Positions 39,759 through 48,639 of a stretch of 64,000 nucleotides of DNA are shown piece by piece (the first letter of the stretch is position 1; each line of letters starts with the position of its first letter). This DNA comes from an uncultured Fimbriimonadales bacterium (GTDB taxonomy: Bacteria; Armatimonadota; Fimbriimonadia; Fimbriimonadales; GBS-DC). The position numbers and the translations under genes were made by a program. The notes beneath the pieces are model-generated. The model ran no database searches. It saw only the letters and a program-made list of their open reading frames with translations, and had not been told where the DNA came from. The stretch spans positions 1 through 64,000 of the forward strand of contig CALKLF010000008.1 in the NCBI GenBank assembly GCA_937992175.1. The letters run 5' to 3'.

Positions 39759-40544
39759 ATGCGTTTACAGGGGCGTGTGGCGTGGATTACGGGCGCGGCG
39801 CAGGGGCTGGGCGAGGCGTTGGCGCATCGGCTCGCCCAGGAAGGCTGCATCGGGCTGGCGCTGAGCGATATTCAGACTGAGAAACTAAACGCCGTCGCCC
39901 ACGCAATTCACGCCCAACATCCCCACTGTGAGACACTGGCTCTGCCCTGCGATATTCGCCACGAGCAGGAGGTTGTGGACGCCGCCCTGCATATTGACCG
40001 ACGATTCGGAAAACTGGATCTCCTCGTGGCGAACGCGGGCGTGATCCACTCCGCCGAGCTGACCGAGATGACGCTGGAGCAGTGGCAGTGGCAGATTGAT
40101 GTGAACCTGACGGGCTACTTCCTGTGCGCACGCGAGGCGGCGAAGCTGATGAAGCGCGGGGGCGGCGGCGCGATAATCCAGATTAACTCTAAATCGGGGC
40201 TGAAGGGGAGCTACAAGAACTGCGCCTACGCCGCGAGCAAGTTCGGCGGGATTGGGCTGACCCAGAGCATCGCGATGGACCTAGCCCCCTACGGGATTCG
40301 GGTGAACGCGGTGTGTCCGGGCAACCTGCTCGATTCGCCGATGTGGCAGGGGACGCTGTTTGAGCAGTACGCGCGGAAGTGGGGACTGCCTGAAGAGGCG
40401 ATTCGTCGCTATTATGAGGCGCAGGTTCCGCTGGGGCGCGGCTGCACTTATGACGATGTGGCGAACCTCGTGGTGTTTCTGGCGTCGAGCGAGGCGAGTT
40501 ATATTACGGGCGAGGCGTATCGGGTGGCAGGAGGGCAGCTATAA
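39759..40544 (+). CDS. Short-chain dehydrogenase/reductase (sorbitol-6-phosphate dehydrogenase-like)
   Basis: TGAAQGLGEALAH; NAGVIH; YAASKFGGIGLTQSIAMDLAPYGIRVNAVCPG. Confidence 0.92.
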   Translation: MRLQGRVAWITGAAQGLGEALAHRLAQEGCIGLALSDIQTEKLNAVAHAIHAQHPHCETLALPCDIRHEQEVVDAALHIDRRFGKLDLLVANAGVIHSAELTEMTLEQWQWQIDVNLTGYFLCAREAAKLMKRGGGGAIIQINSKSGLKGSYKNCAYAASKFGGIGLTQSIAMDLAPYGIRVNAVCPGNLLDSPMWQGTLFEQYARKWGLPEEAIRRYYEAQVPLGRGCTYDDVANLVVFLASSEASYITGEAYRVAGGQL

Positions 40545-41006
40545 CGAACCAGGTTCATCGTGAGCGCACTCCAGATGCACCCAGCCGTAGCCGCGCTGAG
40601 GGGTTATCAGTTGACCAAGGCGAATCGGACGAGCGCAGGCGCGGCAGAAGCCCTGATAGCGCGCCTCAATCACGCGCCGCGCGGCGCGCTGCTGACGGTC
40701 GCGACAGCCGACATGCACCCAGTAGCCCCAGCGGGGGTGGCGCGTGATGGGGTCGCCTGGGTTAATCGGCGCGCCGCACCCAGTGCATGTCTCCCGATAG
40801 CGCGCGGGGATGATGCGCGGCGGCGGTTCGCGTCGCGGAACGAGACGCTCAGTCGCCTGCATCAGTTGTCGCAGAGCTTCCTGATAGCCGCGGCGGGGCG
40901 CTTGCGCCACAGGCTCAGGCTGCGCGGGAGCGGGGTTCGCGCCGTTGTTCTCGCGCAAACGCTGATTCTCTTGCCAGCGACGGTTAATCGGTATTGGCTT
41001 TGCCAT
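40539..41006 (-). CDS. Double zinc-finger protein (two CxxC...HxxC modules), last gene of the ubiquitin-like operon
   Basis: CTGCGAPINPGDPITRHPRWGYWVHVGC and CRACARPIRLGQLITPQRGYGWVHLEC; 3 nt after the JAB-E1 stop. Confidence 0.7.
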   Translation of the reverse strand: MAKPIPINRRWQENQRLRENNGANPAPAQPEPVAQAPRRGYQEALRQLMQATERLVPRREPPPRIIPARYRETCTGCGAPINPGDPITRHPRWGYWVHVGCRDRQQRAARRVIEARYQGFCRACARPIRLGQLITPQRGYGWVHLECAHDEPGSL

Positions 41007-41009
41007 CGT

Positions 41010-42455
41010 TCAGCTCCCTCGCGGGGCAGGAATCGGTTTCCCGCGTCGCGTGCGTCGGCTCTGGCGCGGGAGGTATCCCTGCAGCCCATACAATCCCTGC
41101 CCCAACAGGCTGTCGGGATGCTCCGAGCAGAGCAGGCAGTTCGGGTTGCGCTCGGCGCGGGCAGGAAACGCCTGTTGCTGGAGCAGGTCGTAATAGACAT
41201 ACGGCTGCACAGGCGCGCACCCCGTAGCTAATTTTACCAGCTCCCACGCCAGCAGGTTCCCTACAACGCCGTTGAGGAACACTACCTGCGGGTTCGGGAT
41301 GTGTTCGCCCTGAATATAGCCGCCGCGGATGGAGAGTTCGCGCTGGTGGGGGGTGAGCTGCTCCTCCACGCTCTGGCGGACGCCTCGCTCCACGCAGGCG
41401 ATGCAGGCGGTCTCGCCCGGCAGGATGAGCTGCACCTGCCCGCCGCCCTGCGCAATCCCCCCGTTCTCGCTGCGCACGCCCACACCCGCGTCCAGATAGG
41501 GAATCAGGGCGCACATCGCGACGGTGTTCAGATACTGGCGCACGACCGCGCTGTCCACCGCACCGACAATCACATCGCAGCCGAGCAGGTGGGCGAGGAC
41601 CTGGGGCGTGCGGGCGTCGCGAGGGATGGGGACAATCGTGCGCAGTTCAGGCGGGCGGGCGCGGTTGAGTCGCAGCGCTAACGCACGCACTTTGCGCCAT
41701 CCCCGCCGCGCCTGCGCATAACTCGCGCCCACCACCCGATTCAGATTGCTCAACTCCAGTCGGTCGGGGTCGATCAGCAGAATCTGCCCGACGCCCAACA
41801 GCGCGAGCGCGTTCGCAATCTGCGAGCCTAAGCCCCCTGCGCCCACCAGCGCGACGCGAAGGCTGCTCAGAATCGCCTGACCCTCCGCCCCAAACGCGCG
41901 AATCTGACGGTCGTACACTGTCCGCTCCGCCCAGTCGAGCCAGAGTAGTTTTTGTCCTGTGCTGTAGCGCGTTTCGAGGGGCGCGCGGAGGACGCGCAGC
42001 CGCACAATCGGCGCGAAGCGCTCCCGCTGATAGTCCCAGAACCGCCCTTCGAAGCTCATGTCGTTGCCGAACACGAGGCTGCCGTGCCGAAACGGGGGCG
42101 ACATACTTTGCGTGGTCTGGAACTTCAGCAGGTCGCTGCGGTCGTCAATGGACGAGAAGCGCGGATTCGTACCCCACGGATGGGTATGCGCCTCCAGCAG
42201 GCTGTAGCCCTCGCGAGCGCAGCGCACCAGCAGCCCATGCACGAACTCTGGGCGCGTTTCTACCAGGCTGTGGGTGCGATGGGCGTAGGCGTTTTCGGGT
42301 ACGGGTACGACCTCACGCGCGAGGAATATCACGCGCGATTCGCTCTCCAGCGTCCGGCAGAGCAGGAAACACTTGGTCTCCACGCTACAGTCGGCGAGCA
42401 GAACCGCGCGCAGGCGCGCCCAGAGCGCGTGAGGGAGCCGAACCTCGCCTATCAT
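41010..42455 (-). CDS. JAB/JAMM isopeptidase-E1 (ThiF) fusion protein
   Basis: JAMM-like HTHPWGTNPRFSSID; E1 VALVGAGGLGSQIANALALLGVGQILLIDPDRLELSNLNR; CIAC/CLLC Cys pairs. Confidence 0.88.
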   Translation of the reverse strand: MIGEVRLPHALWARLRAVLLADCSVETKCFLLCRTLESESRVIFLAREVVPVPENAYAHRTHSLVETRPEFVHGLLVRCAREGYSLLEAHTHPWGTNPRFSSIDDRSDLLKFQTTQSMSPPFRHGSLVFGNDMSFEGRFWDYQRERFAPIVRLRVLRAPLETRYSTGQKLLWLDWAERTVYDRQIRAFGAEGQAILSSLRVALVGAGGLGSQIANALALLGVGQILLIDPDRLELSNLNRVVGASYAQARRGWRKVRALALRLNRARPPELRTIVPIPRDARTPQVLAHLLGCDVIVGAVDSAVVRQYLNTVAMCALIPYLDAGVGVRSENGGIAQGGGQVQLILPGETACIACVERGVRQSVEEQLTPHQRELSIRGGYIQGEHIPNPQVVFLNGVVGNLLAWELVKLATGCAPVQPYVYYDLLQQQAFPARAERNPNCLLCSEHPDSLLGQGLYGLQGYLPRQSRRTRRGKPIPAPRGS

Positions 42456-42967
42456 TGGAATGGATCGTCGTCAATATCGTCCAGATCGTCCAGAGCCACG
42501 ATGATGAACTCCGTCGGGTTGCGTTTCCATCGTTTGAGCGCGTCGCGAATCAGTTCACACACGCTGAGCAGGGAGTGTCCCTCCAGCGGATTGGCGGCTG
42601 GCTTCCAGCTATGGATATGCAGGCAGCACGCTGTCCAGCCTTTCATCTGGGGCGGGGCGTCCGCCAGTTGGCTGGCGCGATTGGGGTCGAAGCGGGTCTC
42701 GTTATAGAAGACATGGCTCGGCTTCCTGCCGTCGGCGAGGCGCAGGTTGTCGTCGACATAGAACCAGTCGGGCGGCGTCTGCGGGTAGTTCGGCGGCAGC
42801 AGGATCAGCACATCGGTTCGCTCGTAGTTATAGCCGGGCGGCAGCGGGAAGTCCTTGACGACCACCCAGCTGCCGTCTTCATCGTCGTAGTCCGCGCTCT
42901 TGGTCTGCGAGTAGCGCGCTGCCGCGAGCGCGACCTCATACGCAATCCGCTGGAGCCGCGCGTTCAT
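42452..42967 (-). CDS. Prokaryotic E2-family protein (Prok-E2_E-like)
   Basis: LPPGYNYERTDVLILLPPNYPQTPPDWFYVDDNLRL; GWTACCLHIHSWKPAANPLEGHSLLSVCELIRDALKRW; ATGA overlap with JAB-E1. Confidence 0.78.
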   Translation of the reverse strand: MNARLQRIAYEVALAAARYSQTKSADYDDEDGSWVVVKDFPLPPGYNYERTDVLILLPPNYPQTPPDWFYVDDNLRLADGRKPSHVFYNETRFDPNRASQLADAPPQMKGWTACCLHIHSWKPAANPLEGHSLLSVCELIRDALKRWKRNPTEFIIVALDDLDDIDDDPFQ

Positions 42968-42970
42968 GGC

Positions 42971-43165
42971 TTAGAACGCCCCATCCTCCCAGCGCGGCAG
43001 TCGCTCGATGGACGGAACCCGCTCCAGAATCTCGTCGGGCGTGGGCAGCGGCGTATCCAGCACCATCGGGTCGTTCTCCGTGTTGGGCAGCACGGGCTTC
43101 AGCGCAATCTCGAACTCCGTATCGTTAATGCGCACCTTCTCCTTGACTGTGGTTGCGTTTGCCAT
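42971..43165 (-). CDS. Small (64 aa) candidate ubiquitin-like modifier, first gene of the operon
   Basis: Position upstream of E2/E1; KEKVRINDTEFEIALKPV beta-hairpin-like N-terminus. No C-terminal GG. Confidence 0.45.
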   Translation of the reverse strand: MANATTVKEKVRINDTEFEIALKPVLPNTENDPMVLDTPLPTPDEILERVPSIERLPRWEDGAF

Positions 43166-43272
43166 CGTGATAGACCCCCAATGTCGTCGGATAATGCAAT
43201 TATACCCCAAACGCCCTGGAAAAGTTTCCAGTCTCTCTGCAGGGTATAATCCTTATTCGGAGGCGAAACCTT

Positions 43273-44088
43273 ATGCAAAATGGCAACGGCACTATCCGCA
43301 TCATCCGTTTGAAGGTGCGTCGGCAGGATGGACCGAACCAGAAGCCGTACTGGCAAGAGTTCAGCCTGCCCTATCGCCCGAATATGAATGTCGTCTCCTG
43401 CTTGATGGAGATTCAGCGCAACCCCGTCGACAGCAGTGGGCGCGCCGTTTCGCCCCCCGCATGGGAAGCCGCCTGCCTGGAGCAGGTGTGCGGCACATGC
43501 ACGATGGTGGTGAACGGCATGGTTCAGCAATCCTGCGCCGCGCTCATCGATCAGGTGGGCGTGCACAAGGGGGATACTATCGAGGTCGCCTTAGAGCCGA
43601 TGAGCAAGTTCCCCGTTGTGCGCGACCTGATTGTCGATCGCAGTCGGATGTTCGAAGCCCTCAAGAAGCTGCAGGCGTGGGTGCCGATGGACGGCTATCA
43701 CGACTTGGGTCCCGGTCCGCGGGTGGACGACGCGACGCGCGAGTTGCGCTATGCGTTCGCGCGGTGTATGACCTGCGGCTGCTGCATGGAGGCGTGCCCG
43801 CAGTATAACGAGCATTCAGCGTTTATCGGACCCGCCCCGATTGCGCAGGCGAAGTTATTTAACCTGCACTACGCGGGCGCAACGCTGGCAAACGAGCGTC
43901 TAGAGGTGCTGACGGGGCCCGAGGGCATCACGGGCTGCGGCAACGCGCAGAACTGCGTGAAGGTGTGTCCCAAGGGCATCCCGCTCACCCGCGCGATTGC
44001 TGAGCTGCATCGCGACACGACCCTCTATCGCCTGAAGAAGTGGCTGGGGATTATTCCCGATAAACTTGTGGGCGAGGGCGCGGAATAA
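43273..44088 (+). CDS. sdhB: Succinate dehydrogenase/fumarate reductase iron-sulfur subunit
   Basis: CLEQVCGTCTMVVNG; CMTCGCCMEACPQYN; GCGNAQNCVKVCPKGIPL. Confidence 0.92.
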   Translation: MQNGNGTIRIIRLKVRRQDGPNQKPYWQEFSLPYRPNMNVVSCLMEIQRNPVDSSGRAVSPPAWEAACLEQVCGTCTMVVNGMVQQSCAALIDQVGVHKGDTIEVALEPMSKFPVVRDLIVDRSRMFEALKKLQAWVPMDGYHDLGPGPRVDDATRELRYAFARCMTCGCCMEACPQYNEHSAFIGPAPIAQAKLFNLHYAGATLANERLEVLTGPEGITGCGNAQNCVKVCPKGIPLTRAIAELHRDTTLYRLKKWLGIIPDKLVGEGAE

Positions 44089-44924
44089 TGCGCATCTTAG
44101 TCACGAACGACGATGGCGTGTACGCCGAGGGGATTCGGGTGCTGGCGCAGCGGCTGAAGCCCCTCGGCGAGGTCTTTATTGTTGCGCCCGATCGCCCGCG
44201 CAGCGCGACGGGGCACTCCATCACGCTGCACAAACCCCTGCGCCTGCATCGGATTCACCTTCCTGACGGCTCGATTGCCTACGCCACAAACGGCACGCCG
44301 ACGGACTGCGTAACGCTCGGCGCGCACGCCGTGCTGAACCATCAGGTCGACCTCGTGGTGTCGGGCATCAACGCCGGTCCGAACCTCGGCTGGGATTTGA
44401 CCTATTCGGGCACGATAGCGGCGGCGATCGAGGGCGCGATACACGGGATTAACGCGTTTGCGGTCTCGCTGGCGGCGGAGGAGGTGTTGCCGTTAGCCCG
44501 CGCGGAGGCGACGAACGAGCCGTTCCAGAGCGAGCTGCCCCCGATGCACTACGAGACCGCCGCACTCGCCGCGCTGAACATCGCCCGCCTGCTGCGCGAG
44601 CATCCCCTGCCTGAGCATACCTTTCTGAATGTGAATGTGCCGAACCTGCCGATTCATGAGATCAAGGGCTACCAGATTACCGCGCTTGGCAGGCGACAGT
44701 ATGCGGATCGAATCGAGTCGCGCGTCGACCCCGCGGGACGCCCTTACTACTGGCTCAGCGGCAGCCTTGTGGAGGAACGCGACCAGCCGAGCACGGATGT
44801 CTACGCCGTCGCGCACGGCTATGTGTCGATTACCCCCGTGCATCTGGACTTCACGGCGTACAACCTGCTGGAGCCGATGCAGGAGTGGCTGAGTAAGTTG
44901 CGTTTGATTACGGATGGGTGTTAG
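44088..44924 (+). CDS. surE: 5'/3'-nucleotidase SurE
   Basis: MRILVTNDDGVYAEGIRVLA; VVSGINAGPNLGWDLTYSGTIAAAIEG. Confidence 0.96.
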   Translation: MRILVTNDDGVYAEGIRVLAQRLKPLGEVFIVAPDRPRSATGHSITLHKPLRLHRIHLPDGSIAYATNGTPTDCVTLGAHAVLNHQVDLVVSGINAGPNLGWDLTYSGTIAAAIEGAIHGINAFAVSLAAEEVLPLARAEATNEPFQSELPPMHYETAALAALNIARLLREHPLPEHTFLNVNVPNLPIHEIKGYQITALGRRQYADRIESRVDPAGRPYYWLSGSLVEERDQPSTDVYAVAHGYVSITPVHLDFTAYNLLEPMQEWLSKLRLITDGC

Positions 44925-45943
44925 GCATTTTCGGGCGCGCTGGAAACGATTCGCGCCTGCTCGAGGAACGCTTCCAACGTGGGCACATCCAGCGCGGCGT
45001 CGAAGAGCGTTTCCAAGGCAGGCGCGTCCGAAATCGCCTCAACCAGTGGCTGCGCCGTCTTCGCGGCGTCCCCGAAACGACGGCTCAAGGCGCGTATAAT
45101 CGTTTTTCTGAGGGTTTCCACTTGTCCTTCGGCGCGCCCTTCGGCAAGCCCTTTCTCGCGCCCTTCGGCAAGCCCCTTTTCAATCGCGCGCTTTTCCAGC
45201 CGCGACACGAACGGCGTCTTCCGACGACGCTTATACTCCTCCACCAGCTCGTCTACCTGACGCTCCAAAGTCTCTGGCAGCATAAGTACCCACTCCAGCA
45301 GGCGCAAAATCTGCGCCTGCTGATTATGAGTATACCCGTACTCCATCATCAGCGCAATCAGCCGCTTGCGCGCCTCGAATCGGGCGTCTATGTTCCCCTC
45401 TGTTTCCATCGCCTTTCGAAACGCCAGCAACATCAGCGCAGCAGGGTTTCTACGCTTCGCCTGCTCAGTCAGGTATCGCTCGCCCATCTCCAGCAGCTTC
45501 ACCGTGTGGAACTGGAAGTCGAGGCGCGTGCCTGGCAGTTCGCGCACATAGCGGTCAGGACGCCAGTTCGGGTTCTTGTCGGCGTAAATCACGATACAGA
45601 CGATGTCGGTGCGGAGTTCCAGCCACGCGCGGGCGTAATAGGCGAATACGCGCTCTTCCATCCTGGCTGCAAACTGCGACTGAGCCTCCAGGTGAATGTA
45701 GACGCCGCGCGGTTCGCCGTTTTTGAGCCACACGCGAGCAAGGCGGTCGGGGTAAAGCTTGCCCGTTTCGCTTTGCGGAGAGAGGCGTCGCAGCTCGGCG
45801 TCCACAAACTGGGGTCTGCGCTTCCAGTCAATCATCGCATAGAGTTCATGCAGGATCAACTTGATGAGTTGGCGGAAGAAGACCGTGATAAACTCCTTCC
45901 ATGGGCTGTCGTAGTCTGCGCGCGATTGCTCCCGCGACTCCAT
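44921..45943 (-). CDS. Rpn-family recombination-promoting nuclease-like protein (paralog of 12359..13375)
   Basis: DYDSPWKEFITVFFRQLIKL; GLAEGREKGLAEGRAEGQ tail. Confidence 0.75.
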   Translation of the reverse strand: MESREQSRADYDSPWKEFITVFFRQLIKLILHELYAMIDWKRRPQFVDAELRRLSPQSETGKLYPDRLARVWLKNGEPRGVYIHLEAQSQFAARMEERVFAYYARAWLELRTDIVCIVIYADKNPNWRPDRYVRELPGTRLDFQFHTVKLLEMGERYLTEQAKRRNPAALMLLAFRKAMETEGNIDARFEARKRLIALMMEYGYTHNQQAQILRLLEWVLMLPETLERQVDELVEEYKRRRKTPFVSRLEKRAIEKGLAEGREKGLAEGRAEGQVETLRKTIIRALSRRFGDAAKTAQPLVEAISDAPALETLFDAALDVPTLEAFLEQARIVSSAPENA

Positions 45944-45997
45944 AGCAGGCTAATTCGCACAAGAACAAACTTTCCCTGCCAGAGGATTAGCCACATT

Positions 45998-47437
45998 ATG
46001 GAACAATCCTTCTGTATGCGGCAGGTGGATGTGCTGGTGATTGGCAGTGGGCCCGCGGGGCAGCGCGCGGCGATTCAGGCGGCGAAACTCGGACGCAGCG
46101 TCGCGATTGTCGAGCGACAGACCAGCCTCGGCGGGGTGTGCATCAATACGGGCACAATCCCCAGCAAGGCGCTGCGCGAGGCAATCCTGCAACTCACAGG
46201 CAAACGGGGCGGGCTTTATCACGAAACCAGCACAGGGATCCCCAGCGACCTGACCATTCAAGACTTGGTCGCGCAGTGCCAGCACATCATCCGCACAGAG
46301 CAGGCAGTGATACGCGAGCATCTGCAGAAAAACGGCGTGCAGATGCTCTGGGGCAACGCCTATTTTGAGGACGAATACACCGTGCGCGTGATTCAGCCGA
46401 CGGGGCACGAGGTGGTGCGCGCCGAGGCGATTATTCTGGCGGTCGGCACGGTTCCCGCGCGCCCACCGCATATCCCCTTCGATGACCAGCGGGTGGTGGA
46501 CAGCGACTCGTTCCTGCGTCTGCCGCGCCTCCCAAAGAGCCTGATTATCGTGGGCGGCGGGGTGATTGGCGTGGAGTACGCCTGCATGATGAACCTGCTG
46601 GGCGTGCGCGTGATTCTGGTGGAGGCGCGCCAGCGACTGCTCGATCTTGTGGACACGGAGATCAGCGAGGCGTTGCAGTATCATATGCGCTCGGCGGACA
46701 TCACGCTGCGTCTGGGCGAGCAGGTGAGCCAGGTGCAGATTCTCCCCTGCGGTCTGGTGGAGGCGACTTTGGCAAGCGGCAAGCACCTGCGCGCGGAGGC
46801 GTTGCTCTACTGTATCGGGCGGCAGGGCGCGACTGCCACGCTGGGGCTGGAGAAAATCGGGCTGGAGCCTGACTCGCGCGGACGACTGCAGGTCAACGAG
46901 CGGTTCCAGACGGCAATTCCCCACATTTACGCGGTAGGAGATGTGATTGGCTTCCCCGCGCTGGCAAGCACCTCGATGGAGCAGGGGCGCGTCGCGGCGC
47001 TCCACGCCTGCGGCGAACCCGTTGAACAGAGCTGCCCACTGTTCCCCTACGGAATTTATACTATCCCTGAAATCGCGATGGTGGGCAAGACGGAGGCGCA
47101 GCTCACGGCGGAGGGTGTGCCCTATGAGGCGGGCGTGGCGCACTATCGCGAAACCGCGCGCGGGCAACTGCTCGGCGATACGCACGGCATGCTCAAAATG
47201 CTCATCCACGAGGAGACGCGCGAGATACTCGGGGTTCACGCTATTGGCGCGGGCGCGACGGAGCTAATTCACATCGGGCAGGTGGCGATTGCCTTTCACG
47301 CCACCGTGGACTACTTTCTGAAGGCGATTTTCAACTATCCGACGCTTGCCGAGTGCTACAAAATCGCCGCGCTGAACGGCAGCAATAAGCTCCGCATGCT
47401 GCAGCAGGAGACGAAACTGGAGCGACGAGCAGCGTAG
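45998..47437 (+). CDS. sthA: Si-specific NAD(P)+ transhydrogenase / pyridine nucleotide-disulfide oxidoreductase
   Basis: VLVIGSGPAGQRAAIQAAKLGRSVAIVE; GGVCINTGTIPSKALREA. Confidence 0.88.
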   Translation: MEQSFCMRQVDVLVIGSGPAGQRAAIQAAKLGRSVAIVERQTSLGGVCINTGTIPSKALREAILQLTGKRGGLYHETSTGIPSDLTIQDLVAQCQHIIRTEQAVIREHLQKNGVQMLWGNAYFEDEYTVRVIQPTGHEVVRAEAIILAVGTVPARPPHIPFDDQRVVDSDSFLRLPRLPKSLIIVGGGVIGVEYACMMNLLGVRVILVEARQRLLDLVDTEISEALQYHMRSADITLRLGEQVSQVQILPCGLVEATLASGKHLRAEALLYCIGRQGATATLGLEKIGLEPDSRGRLQVNERFQTAIPHIYAVGDVIGFPALASTSMEQGRVAALHACGEPVEQSCPLFPYGIYTIPEIAMVGKTEAQLTAEGVPYEAGVAHYRETARGQLLGDTHGMLKMLIHEETREILGVHAIGAGATELIHIGQVAIAFHATVDYFLKAIFNYPTLAECYKIAALNGSNKLRMLQQETKLERRAA

Positions 47438-47496
47438 ACAGGAGTTTCCCCGATGGGGTAGAATCTCTCCCCTCACAGAGGAGAGGAGGACATCCG

Positions 47497-48588
47497 ATGA
47501 AGATTCAGCTCAACCGCAAACAGTTTGATGATGCGTTAGGCGTTGTAGCGGGCGCGGCGGCTGCGCGCGCCTCACTCCCCATTTTGAGCCACCTGTATCT
47601 GGAAGCGCGGGGCGACACTTTGCGCCTGCTGGGTAGCGATCTGGAGCAGTGGGTGGAGTGCCGTATCCCCGCGATTGTCGGCGAGGATGGCGCAACCACG
47701 CTCCCCGCGCGCTTGCTTACCGAGCTCGTCGGCTCGCTGGGCGGCGAGGAAATCAACATCGAATCGGGCGAGCGGCATCAGGCAATTCTGACCAGCGGCG
47801 ACTCGCGCTACCAGTTGCTCGGGTTACCCGCAGAAGAGTACCCCCCTATCCCTGAAATCGAATCGCCCAGCGAACTCGCGCTGCCTGCCAAGCACTTTCT
47901 GGAGATGGTCGGCTCGGTCGAGTTCGCCGTGTCCAAAGAGGAAGCCCGCCAGACGCTTACTGGCATCCGCATGGAGTTCGAGGGTGACACCCTGCGCCTC
48001 GTAGCGACCGACACGCACCGCCTCGCCGTGCGTACCGCGCGCATCGATTCAGGCGCGGGCGAACCCACCAGCGCGATTGTGCCATTGAAGGCAATCCAGC
48101 TCGTGCATAAAATCCCGACCGCCGACACGATTACCCTGCAGCTTGGTATGCATCGCGCCGCGTTCCTCGGCGAGAACGCGGCGGTCTATACCCAGCTTAT
48201 TGAGGGGCAATATCCGAACTACCAGCGCGTGATCCCGCAGGAGTATACGCGTAAGTGGACGCTGATGGCGCAGGACTTTCGGAACGCGCTGCGCCGCGCC
48301 TATCTGGTGGCGCGCAGCAACTCGAATAAGGTGTATCTGCGCACGGACAGCGAGAAACTGGTGATTACCGCGCAGGGCGATGTCGGTGAGGCAACCGAGC
48401 GCGTCGATCTGATTCGCGAGGGCGATGACCTGGAAATCGCCTTCAACGCCCGCTATATCCTCGATGTGCTGGATGTGGTGAAAAGTGAGGGTGTGGTAAT
48501 TGAACTTACCGAAGCGTTGCGACCCGCTGTGTTCAAACCCGCCGAAACGGATGATTATCTGTGTGTGATTATGCCGATGGCGTTGTAG
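47497..48588 (+). CDS. dnaN: DNA polymerase III beta sliding clamp
   Basis: MKIQLNRKQFDDALGVV..LPILSHLYLEA; C-terminal DYLCVIMPMAL. Confidence 0.95.
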   Translation: MKIQLNRKQFDDALGVVAGAAAARASLPILSHLYLEARGDTLRLLGSDLEQWVECRIPAIVGEDGATTLPARLLTELVGSLGGEEINIESGERHQAILTSGDSRYQLLGLPAEEYPPIPEIESPSELALPAKHFLEMVGSVEFAVSKEEARQTLTGIRMEFEGDTLRLVATDTHRLAVRTARIDSGAGEPTSAIVPLKAIQLVHKIPTADTITLQLGMHRAAFLGENAAVYTQLIEGQYPNYQRVIPQEYTRKWTLMAQDFRNALRRAYLVARSNSNKVYLRTDSEKLVITAQGDVGEATERVDLIREGDDLEIAFNARYILDVLDVVKSEGVVIELTEALRPAVFKPAETDDYLCVIMPMAL

Positions 48589-48598
48589 CTCAAGTCAT

Positions 48599-48625
48599 CC
48601 CCTCTCCCCCAGCGCGGGAGAGGGG
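48599..48625. repeat. Half-copy of family A hairpin downstream of dnaN (possible terminator)
   Basis: CCCCTCTCCCCCAGCGCGGGAGAGGGG. Confidence 0.7.
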
Positions 48626-48639
48626 AGAGTTTGATCACA

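Noticed and set aside
39759-40544. Involvement of the SDR gene in the ubiquitin-like operon
   Set aside because: Opposite strand and convergent; only a 6-nt 3' overlap.
40539-43165. Type II CBASS (Cap2/Cap3) as explanation for E1/E2/JAB
   Set aside because: No CD-NTase or effector gene in the neighbourhood; E1 is fused to JAB rather than to E2.
48599-48625. Simple rho-independent terminator after dnaN
   Set aside because: Hairpin lacks a U-tract and its sequence matches half of the family A dispersed repeat; listed as repeat instead.
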